Source: Vicinamibacteria bacterium
Lineage (GTDB): Bacteria; Acidobacteriota; Vicinamibacteria; Vicinamibacterales; JAENWD01
Reading direction: 5' to 3'
Assembly (NCBI GenBank): GCA_016650245.1
Contig: JAENWD010000171.1
Coordinates: 1-34,745, forward strand
DNA length: 34,745 nt
The notes under the pieces were generated by a model. It did no database searches. It was given only the letters and a program-made list of their open reading frames with translations, and was not told the DNA's origin. Of the stretch, positions 15,759-25,386 are shown piece after piece (positions within the stretch are counted from its first letter, which is position 1; each line of letters starts with the position of its first letter). A program made the translations under genes and the position numbers.

Positions 15759-16808
15759 CTACTTTTCCACCGCCACCGTCACCGGCGACAGCACCTTGAC
15801 CGTCATCGGCGAGCCGGCCTGAATCTGCGCGGGTCGGCGTCCGCCAGCCATCACGGCCGCGGTACCTGCGCCGGCGCCGACGCCTGCGCCAATGGCTGCG
15901 CCCTTGCCGCCGCCGAGAATCGCGCCGAGGATGGCGCCGCCAATGGCGCCGCCGCCCACCTTGGCCGCACTCGCATTGCCCGGCGCCTCGCCCTCGCGCA
16001 ACACCGTCTGGGTCTGCAGGGGCAACTCGGTGCCGTCGGCAAGGATCACCGTGTGGAAGCGCAGGCCGAGGCGCGCGCGCTCACGCATCTTGCCGCCGCG
16101 TTCCACGACGCTCACCGATCCGAGCACGCGGGAACCGGCGGGGATGGCCACGCGGCCGTTGGCGCGCACGTCCCGCGTGACGCGCGCTTCGACGCGATCC
16201 TCGACGCGCGCCGTGTCACTCGACAGGCTCGACTCGAGCTGCAGTCCGATGACCGCGTCGGCAGGGACCGTCACTTCCTCGAACTGGGGCACCGGCGGAA
16301 GCGACGCCGCCTGGTCCACCGGGCGACGCTCTTCCCGCGCGATCGGCATGTCGGTCACTGGAACCGTCTCCACCGGCCGTTCCGGGGTCGCCGCGGGCCG
16401 GCTGGCCACGCGGTCCCGGCTTTCGATGGGTCGTGCTTCCGAAGGCGTCGACGCAGCCGTCGGCTGGTTGCGATCGTGCGAGACCTGAGCGGGCGGCACG
16501 CTCGGACGTGGGGCCTCCGCACGTCGTGGGGTCTGCTGCATGGGTCGGCTGGCCGGTTTGGCCGGCGCCGGGGTCGCGGCGGGCACGGGCGCGGCGGCCG
16601 GCGTGCTGGCCGGCGGGGTCATCTTGTCGTCGATGACAGCCTCGGTGGCTTCCACCCCTTGGGCGGTCACCGCGTCGGGTGACACACTCGCCCCGGCGGT
16701 CACGGCGGCCGGCTCGGCTCGACGCGAGGCCAGAAACGCCCCTGTCGCCGACGCCCCTACGAGAGCCACCACGCCGATTGCCGCCAACGCCGCCTTGTTG
16801 CTGAACAT
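15759..16808 (-). CDS. Membrane-anchored protein with TrbI/VirB10-like beta domain and glycine-zipper tail
   Basis: N-terminal TM segment; Pro/Ala linker; VTVPADAVIGLQLESSLSSDTARVEDRVEARVTRDV...IPAGSRVLGSV; GGGAIGGAILGAILGGGKGAAIGAGVGAGAG. Confidence 0.65.
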   Translation of the reverse strand: MFSNKAALAAIGVVALVGASATGAFLASRRAEPAAVTAGASVSPDAVTAQGVEATEAVIDDKMTPPASTPAAAPVPAATPAPAKPASRPMQQTPRRAEAPRPSVPPAQVSHDRNQPTAASTPSEARPIESRDRVASRPAATPERPVETVPVTDMPIAREERRPVDQAASLPPVPQFEEVTVPADAVIGLQLESSLSSDTARVEDRVEARVTRDVRANGRVAIPAGSRVLGSVSVVERGGKMRERARLGLRFHTVILADGTELPLQTQTVLREGEAPGNASAAKVGGGAIGGAILGAILGGGKGAAIGAGVGAGAGTAAVMAGGRRPAQIQAGSPMTVKVLSPVTVAVEK

Positions 16809-16963
16809 GACACACTCCTTACTCCACCCTGCTTCAGCAAGGGCCGTACCCACGCCCCGCCCTGACAGTGTCGGCCTAAAGTGCTGACCACGTTAGCCTT
16901 GTCTCGACCAGGCCGTGGTGGGCGTCCTGTCCTGAAGTCAGGGCGAGTGTCCTCAGGCAGTCC

Positions 16964-17026
16964 GTCGGTCTTCGGGCTTCAGTCTTCGGCCCTCGGAGGC
17001 AGAAGCCCGAAGGCTGAAGGCTGGAG
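16964..17026. repeat. Inverted period-7 array (ttcgggc/ttcagtc ... cccgaag/gctgaag)
   Basis: Nine degenerate heptamers forming a hairpin in a divergent intergenic region. Confidence 0.82.
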
Positions 17027-17068
17027 TGTTGGTCCGCTCATTGCAAACGGGCTTAGTTGGTGGTCACA

Positions 17069-17569
17069 ATGCAACCCGTGAGATTGTTCGTGCTCGTGGC
17101 GACGCTCCTGCTGGCCATGTCCAGCGGGGCCTCGGCTGTTACGCCGGAGGAACTGGCGGCACTCGCCAGGGCGGGGCTTGACGATGAGGTCCTGCTCGCC
17201 TTGATCGAATCGACTGGCTTGGACCGCGCCGTGGACGCGACGCAGTCGCTCGCGCTCAAGCGCGCGGGCGTCAGCGACCACGTGATCGCAGCCGCCGTAC
17301 GGGCCTCGTATCAGCCACCGGCGCCACTTCTCCCCGAGCCGGTTGCCGCCGCGCCCTGCATCGAATGCGAGGCCAACATCGCGGTCATTGGTGGTGGCAC
17401 GCTGCCGGTGGCCGTTGTCCAACACGAGGTCTACTACCTGCCGTGGATCTGGGGCGCGCCGGCGCGCCCGGCGCACACGCGCCGGTCAGGCCCATACCTG
17501 CCCGGCAACAAAGGCTTTGGCCGCTTCATCAACGATGGCTTCGTCGACCGCACGCCCGTCAGCCGCTGA
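17069..17569 (+). CDS. Exported protein of unknown function
   Basis: Signal peptide MQPVRLFVLVATLLLAMSSGASA; helical 'EELAALARAGLDDEVLLALIESTG' region. Confidence 0.6.
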   Translation: MQPVRLFVLVATLLLAMSSGASAVTPEELAALARAGLDDEVLLALIESTGLDRAVDATQSLALKRAGVSDHVIAAAVRASYQPPAPLLPEPVAAAPCIECEANIAVIGGGTLPVAVVQHEVYYLPWIWGAPARPAHTRRSGPYLPGNKGFGRFINDGFVDRTPVSR

Positions 17570-17608
17570 CCAGCCTGCGTGCGTCCTTGCGGCGCCGCGC
17601 ACCGACTC

Positions 17609-18709
17609 GTGAGTGACGTCCTGGTCATCGGCGGAGGGGTCATCGGTTGCGGCATCGCGCACGCCCTGACCACGCGCGGCGCGGAGGTGACCCTGGTCGA
17701 CCCGGGAACTGTGGGCGGCGGCGCCAGCCGTGCGTCCGCCGGAATGCTCGCGCCGTTCTCGGAAGGGCGGCATCACCTGGCGCTGCAGGCCCTGGGCGCG
17801 CTCAGCCTCTCGCGTTATGACGCCCTCGTGCACGCGCTCGTCGATGAGGGCTGGAGGGTCCCCTATACCCGCACGGGATCGATCGAGGTCGCCTTCGACG
17901 CCGCTGGCGCCACGGCCCTCGATGGCGTGGCCGCCGCCCTTGCGCGCGATCGGATCGCGTGCGAACGGCTCGATCGCCCCTCGTTGCTGGCCCTCGAGCC
18001 CGCAGTGTCCACCGACGCCGTCGCGGGTTTGAGGATCTTGGCGCACGGCGCGGTGGACGTGCCTGCGCTGGTCTCCGCGCTGTGGCGTTCGGCCGCCTCG
18101 CGTGGTGCTCGTCTGGTCCAGTCTCGCGCCCACCGCATCTCGAGCACGACGTCGGAGGTGCGCGTGGACACGGGCGTGGGCTCCTTCAAAGCGTCGCGTG
18201 TGGTGCTGGCCGCGGGTTGCTGGGCCGGGCAGGTGGATGTGGATGGCGTTGCGCCGCTTCCAGTGCAGCCGGTCCGCGGGCAGCTCCTCGCCCTTCGCAC
18301 CGAATCTCCGGCGTTGGACCACACGCTGTGGGGCCCCGACTGCTACCTGGTGCCGTGGGCTGACGGCACGATGCTGGTGGGGGCGACGGTCGAACACGTC
18401 GGGTTCGACCAACGCGCGACGGCAGCTGGCGTGCGTCAGTTACTGCAGGCGGCGACCGCGCTGCTGCCGCCGGTGGCAGACGCGGCGTTTCTCGAAGTGC
18501 GGGTCGGCCTTCGTCCAGCAACGCTCGACGAGCTGCCGATCGTCGGGGCTTCGCAGCGGGTGGATGGGCTGATCTACGCCACGGGCCACTATCGCAATGG
18601 CGCGCTGCTCATGCCGTTGACGGCCGAGGCCGTGGCTGAGCTGGTCGGCGGCACACCGCTCGACCCCATCTGGGCGCCGTGCGATCCTCAGCGCTTCGGC
18701 TCGTATTGA
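17609..18709 (+). CDS. thiO: FAD-dependent glycine oxidase/ThiO-like oxidoreductase
   Basis: SDVLVIGGGVIGCGIAHALTTRGAEVTLVD; ASRASAGMLAPFSE; LRPATLDELPIVGAS...YATGHYRNGALLMPLTAEAVAELV. Confidence 0.82.
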   Translation: MSDVLVIGGGVIGCGIAHALTTRGAEVTLVDPGTVGGGASRASAGMLAPFSEGRHHLALQALGALSLSRYDALVHALVDEGWRVPYTRTGSIEVAFDAAGATALDGVAAALARDRIACERLDRPSLLALEPAVSTDAVAGLRILAHGAVDVPALVSALWRSAASRGARLVQSRAHRISSTTSEVRVDTGVGSFKASRVVLAAGCWAGQVDVDGVAPLPVQPVRGQLLALRTESPALDHTLWGPDCYLVPWADGTMLVGATVEHVGFDQRATAAGVRQLLQAATALLPPVADAAFLEVRVGLRPATLDELPIVGASQRVDGLIYATGHYRNGALLMPLTAEAVAELVGGTPLDPIWAPCDPQRFGSY

Positions 18710-18720
18710 GGAGGAACGCC

Positions 18721-19005
18721 ATGTCACTTCTGACCGACGAAGTCATCACGCGCGAGCTCGGAACGCTGCCGGGCTGGACCAAAGACGGCAACGCGATCCG
18801 CAAGCAGTTCACGTTCAAGGGATTCCCCGAGGCCGTGGCGTTCGTGCAGAGGCTGGTGCCCGGTTGCGAGGCCGCCGATCACCATCCTGACGTGACGATC
18901 AACTATCGCAAGGTGACGCTGTCGTACTCGACGCACAGCGAAGGCGGACTGACGGGCAAGGACTTTGCTGGCGCGAGGGCGGCGGAGAGGGTTGTGGGGG
19001 CGTAG
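18721..19005 (+). CDS. 4a-hydroxytetrahydrobiopterin dehydratase (PCD)
   Basis: FKGFPEAVAFVQRLVPGCEAADHHPDVTINYRKVTLSYSTHSEGGLTGKDFAGA; SD GAGGAG. Confidence 0.92.
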   Translation: MSLLTDEVITRELGTLPGWTKDGNAIRKQFTFKGFPEAVAFVQRLVPGCEAADHHPDVTINYRKVTLSYSTHSEGGLTGKDFAGARAAERVVGA

Positions 19006-19035
19006 GGCTGGAGGGGCGTTGGGGGCTAGGGTTCC

Positions 19036-19356
19036 CTACAGGTTGATCGGGAACACGCGCTCGAGGTCTTCGGCGGGGCGCGGGATCACGTGCACCGCGA
19101 TGAGTTCGCCGACGCGTCGCGCTGCTGCGGCGCCGGCGTCGGTGGCGGCCTTGACCGAGCCGACATCACCGCGCACGAGCACGGTGACCAGGCCGGCGTC
19201 CACCTTCTCCCAGGCGACGATCGTCACGTTGGCCGTCTTGACCATCGCGTCGGCGGCTTCGATCAGCGGCACCAGACCGCGCGTCTCGATCATCCCCAGC
19301 GCTTCGCCCATCTGCAGCTTGGCGGTCTCGACCTTGACGACCTCGCTCTTCGACAT
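19036..19356 (-). CDS. Bacterial microcompartment (BMC-domain) shell protein
   Basis: [87 protein letters not shown]. Confidence 0.92.
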   Translation of the reverse strand: MSKSEVVKVETAKLQMGEALGMIETRGLVPLIEAADAMVKTANVTIVAWEKVDAGLVTVLVRGDVGSVKAATDAGAAAARRVGELIAVHVIPRPAEDLERVFPINL

Positions 19357-19373
19357 GGGGGGATTGTAGCAGC

Positions 19374-19401
19374 CTTCGGCCTTCAGCCCTCGGCCTTCAG
19401 C
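19374..19401. repeat. Period-7 array (cttcggc cttcagc cctcggc cttcagc)
   Basis: Four heptamers overlapping the stop and final codons of the acyl-CoA ligase gene. Confidence 0.85.
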
Positions 19402-20843
19402 AACTGCTTCTGGACCTTCCCCAAGGCGGTTCGTGGAAGCCGTTCGAGAAACACCACGCGCCGAGGCACCTTGAAGGACGCCAACTGGTCGCGGCAGTAC
19501 GAGATGAGCGCGTCGGGCGTGGCGACGGCATCGGCGCGGAGCACGACAAAGGCGACCGGCACCTCGCCACGGACAGGGTCGGGCACGCCGGCCACGGCCA
19601 CCTCGGCGACCGAGGGATGCTCCGCCAGCAGCTCTTCGATCTCGCGCGGGTAGACGTTGAAGCCCCCAGAGATGACGACGTCGCTGCGCCGGCCGCGGAG
19701 CGTGATGTAGCCATCGGCTGCGCGCTCGGCGATGTCGCCCGTCCTGAACCAGCCACCGTCAAATGCCGCGGCGGTGGCGTCGGGGCGATTCCAGTAGCCG
19801 GCACAGATCGTCGGCGACTGCACATGCAACTCGCCGCTCTCGTCGTCGCGAACCACCTGTCCGTGCTCGTCGACGATGCGGATGGAGACGCCAGGGAAGG
19901 GGAGGCCGACGGTGCCCGCTCGCCGCTCGCCGTCATACGGGTTGCCGAGCGTCATCAACGTCTCGGTCATGCCGTAGCGTTCCAGGACGCGCTGGCCGAA
20001 GAGGGCCTCGAAGTCCTCGAGCACCTGCGCCGGCAGCGGCGCCGATCCCGACACGCAGAGCCTGAACGCGCCGCCGATCTTGCGTGCGGCCGACCGCTCC
20101 ACCTCGAGCAGCCGTACATACATCGTCGGCACGCCAAAGAAGACGGTGGGACCAAAGTCGAGCAACGTCGCTGCGGCCGAGCCGTGCTCGAAGCGTTCGA
20201 GCAGGCGTGTGCGGCAGCCAGACAGCAGCCAGCAATGGATCCCATTGCCCAGGCCGTGCACGTGGAAGAGCGGGAGCGCCAGCAACAAGCGGTCGTTGGA
20301 GGTGAAGCGCCACGTGTCGACCAGCATCCGCGCGTTCGCGCAGAGGTTGCCGTGCGTGATCACGGCCCCTTTGGCCGGCCCTGTCGTCCCAGACGTGTAG
20401 ACCAGCGCGGCCGGCGTGGCCGCGTCGAGCGCAGCATCAACCGGCGTCAGCGGGCGAGCCGCGGCCCCTTTCGCCAGGGCGTCGACGCCCCACGCCGGCT
20501 GGTCCGCGCGGCTCCAACCCGCCTCATCGGTGACGACCACCGCCTTGGGCGTCGCATCGCCGAGGATGTGGGCCATCTCGCGGTCGCGATACAAGACGTT
20601 GATGGGCACGACGATCACGCCCAGACGCGTGCACGCAAGAAACAGGTCGATGTACTCGATGCGGTTTGGCAGGTAGAGCGCAAGCCGGTCGCCATGGCCA
20701 AGACCGCGCGCGTTGAGTTCGTGCGCCATCCGAGCGGCACGCCGGTCGAGGTCTTCGAAGGTGTACTCCTGGCACGCCCACTCGAGCGCGACCGCGTTGG
20801 GGCGGGCGGAGAAGGTGGGGGAGAACAGGGAGGGGAGAGTCAG
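19383..20843 (-). CDS. AMP-dependent acyl-CoA synthetase/ligase (malonyl-CoA synthetase-like)
   Basis: [53 protein letters not shown]. Family-like sequence continues upstream of the ATG at 20729 ([36 protein letters not shown]), so the start is extended to a possible CTG at 20843. Confidence 0.85.
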   Translation of the reverse strand: MTLPSLFSPTFSARPNAVALEWACQEYTFEDLDRRAARMAHELNARGLGHGDRLALYLPNRIEYIDLFLACTRLGVIVVPINVLYRDREMAHILGDATPKAVVVTDEAGWSRADQPAWGVDALAKGAAARPLTPVDAALDAATPAALVYTSGTTGPAKGAVITHGNLCANARMLVDTWRFTSNDRLLLALPLFHVHGLGNGIHCWLLSGCRTRLLERFEHGSAAATLLDFGPTVFFGVPTMYVRLLEVERSAARKIGGAFRLCVSGSAPLPAQVLEDFEALFGQRVLERYGMTETLMTLGNPYDGERRAGTVGLPFPGVSIRIVDEHGQVVRDDESGELHVQSPTICAGYWNRPDATAAAFDGGWFRTGDIAERAADGYITLRGRRSDVVISGGFNVYPREIEELLAEHPSVAEVAVAGVPDPVRGEVPVAFVVLRADAVATPDALISYCRDQLASFKVPRRVVFLERLPRTALGKVQKQLLKAEG

Positions 20844-22084
20844 CTTCGCCCCATAAATCCTCGCCGATTCTCCGCTCTGATCGCATAGCCGGGAAAGATG
20901 CCCGACGGGTCACCGACGCCCAGGTGACTGGTCACTACTTCTGCGAAGACGTCGCGGAAGTCGGTCGTGACCTGGAGGTCGCGACCTTCAAACAGCTGAT
21001 CGCGTTCGAGGCCGGGCCACGCGCCGTAGACGCGACCGCCCTTCACGCCGGCGCCGATGGCCATCATGGCGTTGCCGTGCCCGTGGTCGGTGCCGCGACT
21101 GCCGTTTTCGGCGAGCGTCCGGCCGAACTCCGACATCGTCAGAATCACCGTGTCGCGCATCTGCTCGCCCAGGTCGGTGACCAGCGCGCCCATGCCGCGC
21201 GCAAAGTCGTCGAGTCTGGCGGCGAGCAGCCCCTGCGTGCCGCCCTCGTTCACGTGGTGGTCCCAGTTGCCGGTCTCGGCAAACGCGATCTCGAGGCCGA
21301 CACCCGACCTGGCGAGCTGTGCCACCTGGCGGAGCGCCTGACCAAACGCGCTGCGGGGGTAGTCGGCGCCTGCCGCGGGACGGTACTGCGACGGGTCGAC
21401 CTGCTTCATCAGCTTGATGGCGTCGAAGGCCTCGCGGCCTGGTGCCTGCAGCACGCGATCGGCCGCAGCGGCGTACTGCTCTTCGAACGACGTACCGACG
21501 CCCATGCCCCCGCGTCCGTCGCGTACACCGAACTGGGCGATCTGGCCGATGGCGAGTGCCGACGCCGTGCCTTGCAGTGAGCGCGGCAGCGTCGGCGCGA
21601 GCGCCACGGCGCGAAAGGGCGACGCTTTGTCGACGCGCCTGGCCTCGAGCGTCCGGTTCAGCCACCCATCGTCGGTGCTCTTCACGCCGGGCGTGCCCGA
21701 CTCCATGTAGTCCTGCGCGTCGAAGTGCGAGCGCGTGTGGTCTGGCGACCCGCAGGCGTGAATCACGGCCAGCTCGCCGCGGTCGTAGATCGGCTTGAGC
21801 GGCGCCAGCCGCGGATGGAAGGCGAAGAAGCCGTCGAGATCGAGAGCGGCGTCGGCGCGCCCTGGCCTGGGGACGGCAATGCTCGGACGGCTCTTGTAGT
21901 ACGCGCGCTCGCCGCAGGGCACGACCATGTTGAGGCCGTCCACGGCGCCGCGCTGGAAGATGGCGATCAGCAGCTTCTGGCGCGCGGCGCTGGCTGCCGC
22001 CGTTCGCGCCAGAAACGACGGCGCAAACCCCAGGCTGACCAGCGCGAGCCCGCCGTCGCGTAGGAAGATGCGTCTGGATTTCAT
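20840..22084 (-). CDS. DUF1501 domain-containing exported protein
   Basis: Tat-like MKSRRIFLRDGGLALVSLGFAPSFLA; LLIAIFQRGAVDGLNMVVPCGE; MSEFGRTLAENGSRGTDHGHGNAMMAIG. Confidence 0.93.
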   Translation of the reverse strand: MKSRRIFLRDGGLALVSLGFAPSFLARTAAASAARQKLLIAIFQRGAVDGLNMVVPCGERAYYKSRPSIAVPRPGRADAALDLDGFFAFHPRLAPLKPIYDRGELAVIHACGSPDHTRSHFDAQDYMESGTPGVKSTDDGWLNRTLEARRVDKASPFRAVALAPTLPRSLQGTASALAIGQIAQFGVRDGRGGMGVGTSFEEQYAAAADRVLQAPGREAFDAIKLMKQVDPSQYRPAAGADYPRSAFGQALRQVAQLARSGVGLEIAFAETGNWDHHVNEGGTQGLLAARLDDFARGMGALVTDLGEQMRDTVILTMSEFGRTLAENGSRGTDHGHGNAMMAIGAGVKGGRVYGAWPGLERDQLFEGRDLQVTTDFRDVFAEVVTSHLGVGDPSGIFPGYAIRAENRRGFMGRS

Positions 22085-22105
22085 GCCTCGCCTCGCTGGC
22101 AGTCC

Positions 22106-22227
22106 ACGTACGCCAACCACTGAGACACGGAGAACACGGAGGCCACATGGAGATCTTTTTGAAAGTCCGCAAAGACGAAGTTCTGTGCGTCCTCTGTGAT
22201 CTCCGTGTCTCCGTGGTTGGCGTACGT
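22106..22227. repeat. Long intergenic hairpin, family copy A
   Basis: Perfect 15-bp ends ACGTACGCCAACCAC/GTGGTTGGCGTACGT, followed by TGAGACACGGAGAACACGGAGG versus GGAGACACGGAGATCACAGAGG. Confidence 0.93.
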
Positions 22228-22234
22228 CGTCGAG

Positions 22235-23776
22235 CTACCGTCGCTGAAATTCTGGCGAACCCAGTGCCATCGCCACGGCCCGCGCGGACGCCTTACCGTT
22301 GGCCAGCTCCACCGCGAAGTTCATCCGGCTGATGAGTGCGCCGCTGTTCACCCATGCGTCCGCCGTGTCCTTGTACCCCGTAGGGGGCTGGCAAAGATAG
22401 AGGGGCATGCCCAATTGTTGAAGCGTCCGCGCCAACCAAAGCGTGTTCTGCACGTCCGCCTCGGTGGCGCGCAGCGCGGAGACGACGAACTCGAAGGGCG
22501 TCTTGACCTTGGCGCGCCTGGTGTCGGAGGCGAAGAACTCCGGCGCGGTCACGATCGCCCGCACGACTTCCCGCAGGTCGCCGTCGGTCTGGCGAAAGGT
22601 CGCCGCGGCGCGATCCACCAGTGCCGCCGGCGGCTCGTCGGCGACGAACCGACGCGCAAGCTTGGTGGCGATGAATCGCGCTGTGGACGGATGCCGCGCC
22701 AGCAGATCCAGCACACGCTCGCCGTCCTCGATGCCGCCGCCCGTGATCTTCTGCCCCAGCACGACCTTGTCACCCGTGTCGTGCATGCGTGGGTTGAACC
22801 AGAACTGTCCGGCCTCGGCGCTGCGCGGCCGGCCGATGGTCCAGCCCGTCAGGGCGCGCGCGACGTTGACGATGTCCTGCTGCGTGTAGCCGCCGTCCAC
22901 ACCAAGCGTGTGGAGCTCGAGCAGCTCGCGCGCGTAGTTCTCGTTGATGCCGGTCGGAATGTTCTGCCGCACCTGCTCCATCATCTCCGGCGTGGTCTCA
23001 CGCCCCTGCTGCCGCGCGCCGCCGCGACGACGGCCCGCGCGCTGCAGCCGGTCGAGATCGCTCTTGGCTTTCTCCGCAAACTTCGGATCGGCGCTGCGGG
23101 CGTTGTCGAGATAGAGGAGCATCGCCGGGCTCTTCGCGGTGGCGTCCAACAGGTCGCGGAATCGTCCCAGGACGTGAGGCCTGATGGCATCGCGCTCGTA
23201 TGCCGTGAGGTAGATGCGTGTGAAGCCTTTGTTGGCGAAGACGTTGAAGTGGTTGAACCAGAAGTCGGTGAGCACTTCCTGAAGCTGCCGCTCGCTGTAG
23301 ACGGCGCGGAGCACCTTCTGCGCGACGAGCTCCTGCAACAGCTCCTGCCGGCGCTGCAGGACGGGCCCGATCTCTGCCGGGCGCTTGCGCCGGCTGTCCA
23401 TGTCCGGCTCGCCTGACGCGGCGTCGCGCCCTCGCTGCTGGCGCTGCTCCAACAGGGGCTTCAAGTACTCCTGCGCGATCTGCTGCGACGTCATTCGAAG
23501 CGTCGCCAGGCCCGCGACTCGCGCGTCGACCGCGCCGTCGGCGATGCGCTCCGGGCGCAACTGCTGATCCATCCACGACGCCAGGCCCATTCGCCTGACG
23601 CGCTCGACGTCGCCCGGCCGTGGGCCAAAACCCAAACGGTTCAGCACGTGGACGATCGTCGCGTCATCGGGCGACCCGGGCACAGAGGAGCTGGCCGCCG
23701 ACAGCGCGTGCACGGCAAGGGCGAGGGCGGCGAGCACGGTAGCGATGTGAGCTAATCGCGAACGAATAGGGGGCAT
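22235..23776 (-). CDS. DUF1800 domain-containing protein
   Basis: HVLNRLGFGPRPGDVERVRRMG, DFWFNHFNVFANKG, NENYARELLELHTLGVDGGYTQQDIVNVARALTGW. Confidence 0.94.
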   Translation of the reverse strand: MPPIRSRLAHIATVLAALALAVHALSAASSSVPGSPDDATIVHVLNRLGFGPRPGDVERVRRMGLASWMDQQLRPERIADGAVDARVAGLATLRMTSQQIAQEYLKPLLEQRQQRGRDAASGEPDMDSRRKRPAEIGPVLQRRQELLQELVAQKVLRAVYSERQLQEVLTDFWFNHFNVFANKGFTRIYLTAYERDAIRPHVLGRFRDLLDATAKSPAMLLYLDNARSADPKFAEKAKSDLDRLQRAGRRRGGARQQGRETTPEMMEQVRQNIPTGINENYARELLELHTLGVDGGYTQQDIVNVARALTGWTIGRPRSAEAGQFWFNPRMHDTGDKVVLGQKITGGGIEDGERVLDLLARHPSTARFIATKLARRFVADEPPAALVDRAAATFRQTDGDLREVVRAIVTAPEFFASDTRRAKVKTPFEFVVSALRATEADVQNTLWLARTLQQLGMPLYLCQPPTGYKDTADAWVNSGALISRMNFAVELANGKASARAVAMALGSPEFQRR

Positions 23777-23868
23777 CGGTGTCAGTTCGGTCCTGCCACG
23801 TTAGACCATTCGGACGCGCTGGAGGTTGAGTGTTCGACTTCACGGATAGAATCTTGGCCAAACAACCT

Positions 23869-25386
23869 ATGAACACGTGCCGCGCCCTCATTGTCTCGTT
23901 GCTTGTGCTCGGTGGCTCGCTGGCTGTCGTGGGGCAGCAGGCCGGCGGCGGGCTGCTGATCCGCAACGGCCGCCTTGTTGACGGCACCGGAGGTCCCTCG
24001 CGGGCAGCCGACGTCCGCATCGAAGGCGACGCCATCGTCGAAGTGGGGCCGTCGTTGTCGCCCAGAACCGGCGAGCGCGTCATCGACGCCACGGGGCGCG
24101 TCGTGGCCCCGGGTTTCATCGACATGCACTCGCATGCCGACGGCGGGCTCGCCGAGTCGCCTGACGCGGCCACGCAGTTGCGACAGGGCATCACGACCAC
24201 TCTGGTCGGCCAGGACGGCGGCGGCGAGCTGCCGGTGGCGGACCTGGCCGACCGCGTCGGCCGCGTCAAGCCGGCCATCAACCTCGCGACCAGTGTCGGG
24301 CACGGCACGGTCCGGCGTCTGGTGATGGGCGAGGACTTCAGGCGCGCCGCAACGCCGGCGGAGATCGAGACGATGAAGGCGCTGGTGGAGCGCGGAATGA
24401 AGGACGGCGCCGTCGGCTTGTCGAGCGGTCTCGAGTACGACCCCGGCTTCTACGCGACCACCGACGAGTTGGCGGCGTTGGCCACCTCGATCAGGCCCTA
24501 CGGCGGCTTCTATTCCAGCCACGTGCGCGACGAGGAGAACGAGTACCTCGCGGCGTGGAAGGAGGCGATCGACGTCGGACGCCGCGCAGGCGTGGCTGTC
24601 GAGATCTCCCACATGAAGCTGGCCAGCAAGCCCGTGTGGGGCCGAGCGAAGGAAGGCCTCGCGATGCTCGACGCCGCCAGGCGCGAGGGCCTGACCGTGA
24701 TGGGTGACTGGTATCCCTATCCGTACTGGCAGTCGGCGATGTACGTCCTGATTCCTGACCGCGAGTTCGAGAACGTCGAGAAGTGGCGCGTGGGCCTTGA
24801 CGAGATCGGCGGCGCGGGTAACGTGCGCATCACCAATTACCGCGCTGACCCGTCGTGGAACGGCAAGACGCTGGCGGAACTGGCCGCGACGCAGAACATC
24901 GACCCACCGTCGCTCATCGTCTCGATGGTCAAGGCGGAGGGCCCGGCCATCGGCATCATCGGCACCTCGATGGACGAGGCCGACATGAAAGCCATCCTGG
25001 CGCACCCGCAGGTGCTCATCTGCTCTGACGGCCAATTGAGCGGCCGCCACCCACGCGGCTACGGCGCGTTCCCGCGTGTGCTCGCGCGCTACGTGCGGGA
25101 GCAGCAGGCGATCTCTCTGGAAGAGGCGATCGCCAAGATGACGAGCCGGTCGGCGGCGATGCTGGGCCTGGCCGATCGCGGCGTCGTTGCCGCAGGCAAG
25201 AAGGCCGACGTGGTGATCTTCGACGCGGCGACGATCGCCGACCGCGGCACGCCGCAGGAACCCGCGCAAGCGCCGGTTGGCCTGGACACGGTCATCGTCA
25301 ACGGGCAAGTCGTGCTCGATCGCGGAGAGGTGACCGGTGCGCGACCGGGGCGGGCGCTGCGGCGTACGGGGGCCAGGCCCCGTTAA
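23869..25386 (+). CDS. N-acyl-D-amino-acid deacylase family amidohydrolase (exported)
   Basis: RNGRLVDGTGGPSRAADVRIEGDAIVEVG, APGFIDMHSHADGG, GLSSGLEYDPG, HPRGYGAFPRVLARYVREQ. Confidence 0.92.
   Translation: MNTCRALIVSLLVLGGSLAVVGQQAGGGLLIRNGRLVDGTGGPSRAADVRIEGDAIVEVGPSLSPRTGERVIDATGRVVAPGFIDMHSHADGGLAESPDAATQLRQGITTTLVGQDGGGELPVADLADRVGRVKPAINLATSVGHGTVRRLVMGEDFRRAATPAEIETMKALVERGMKDGAVGLSSGLEYDPGFYATTDELAALATSIRPYGGFYSSHVRDEENEYLAAWKEAIDVGRRAGVAVEISHMKLASKPVWGRAKEGLAMLDAARREGLTVMGDWYPYPYWQSAMYVLIPDREFENVEKWRVGLDEIGGAGNVRITNYRADPSWNGKTLAELAATQNIDPPSLIVSMVKAEGPAIGIIGTSMDEADMKAILAHPQVLICSDGQLSGRHPRGYGAFPRVLARYVREQQAISLEEAIAKMTSRSAAMLGLADRGVVAAGKKADVVIFDAATIADRGTPQEPAQAPVGLDTVIVNGQVVLDRGEVTGARPGRALRRTGARPR

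Noticed and set aside
18990-19030. G-rich stretch after the PCD gene that could be another heptamer array
   Set aside because: Periodicity is too degenerate to distinguish from simple G-rich sequence.
23782-25308. 508-aa minus-strand ORF opposite the D-aminoacylase gene, and 26547-27947 opposite the CocE hydrolase
   Set aside because: Composition typical of antisense frames; the plus-strand genes have clear family motifs.
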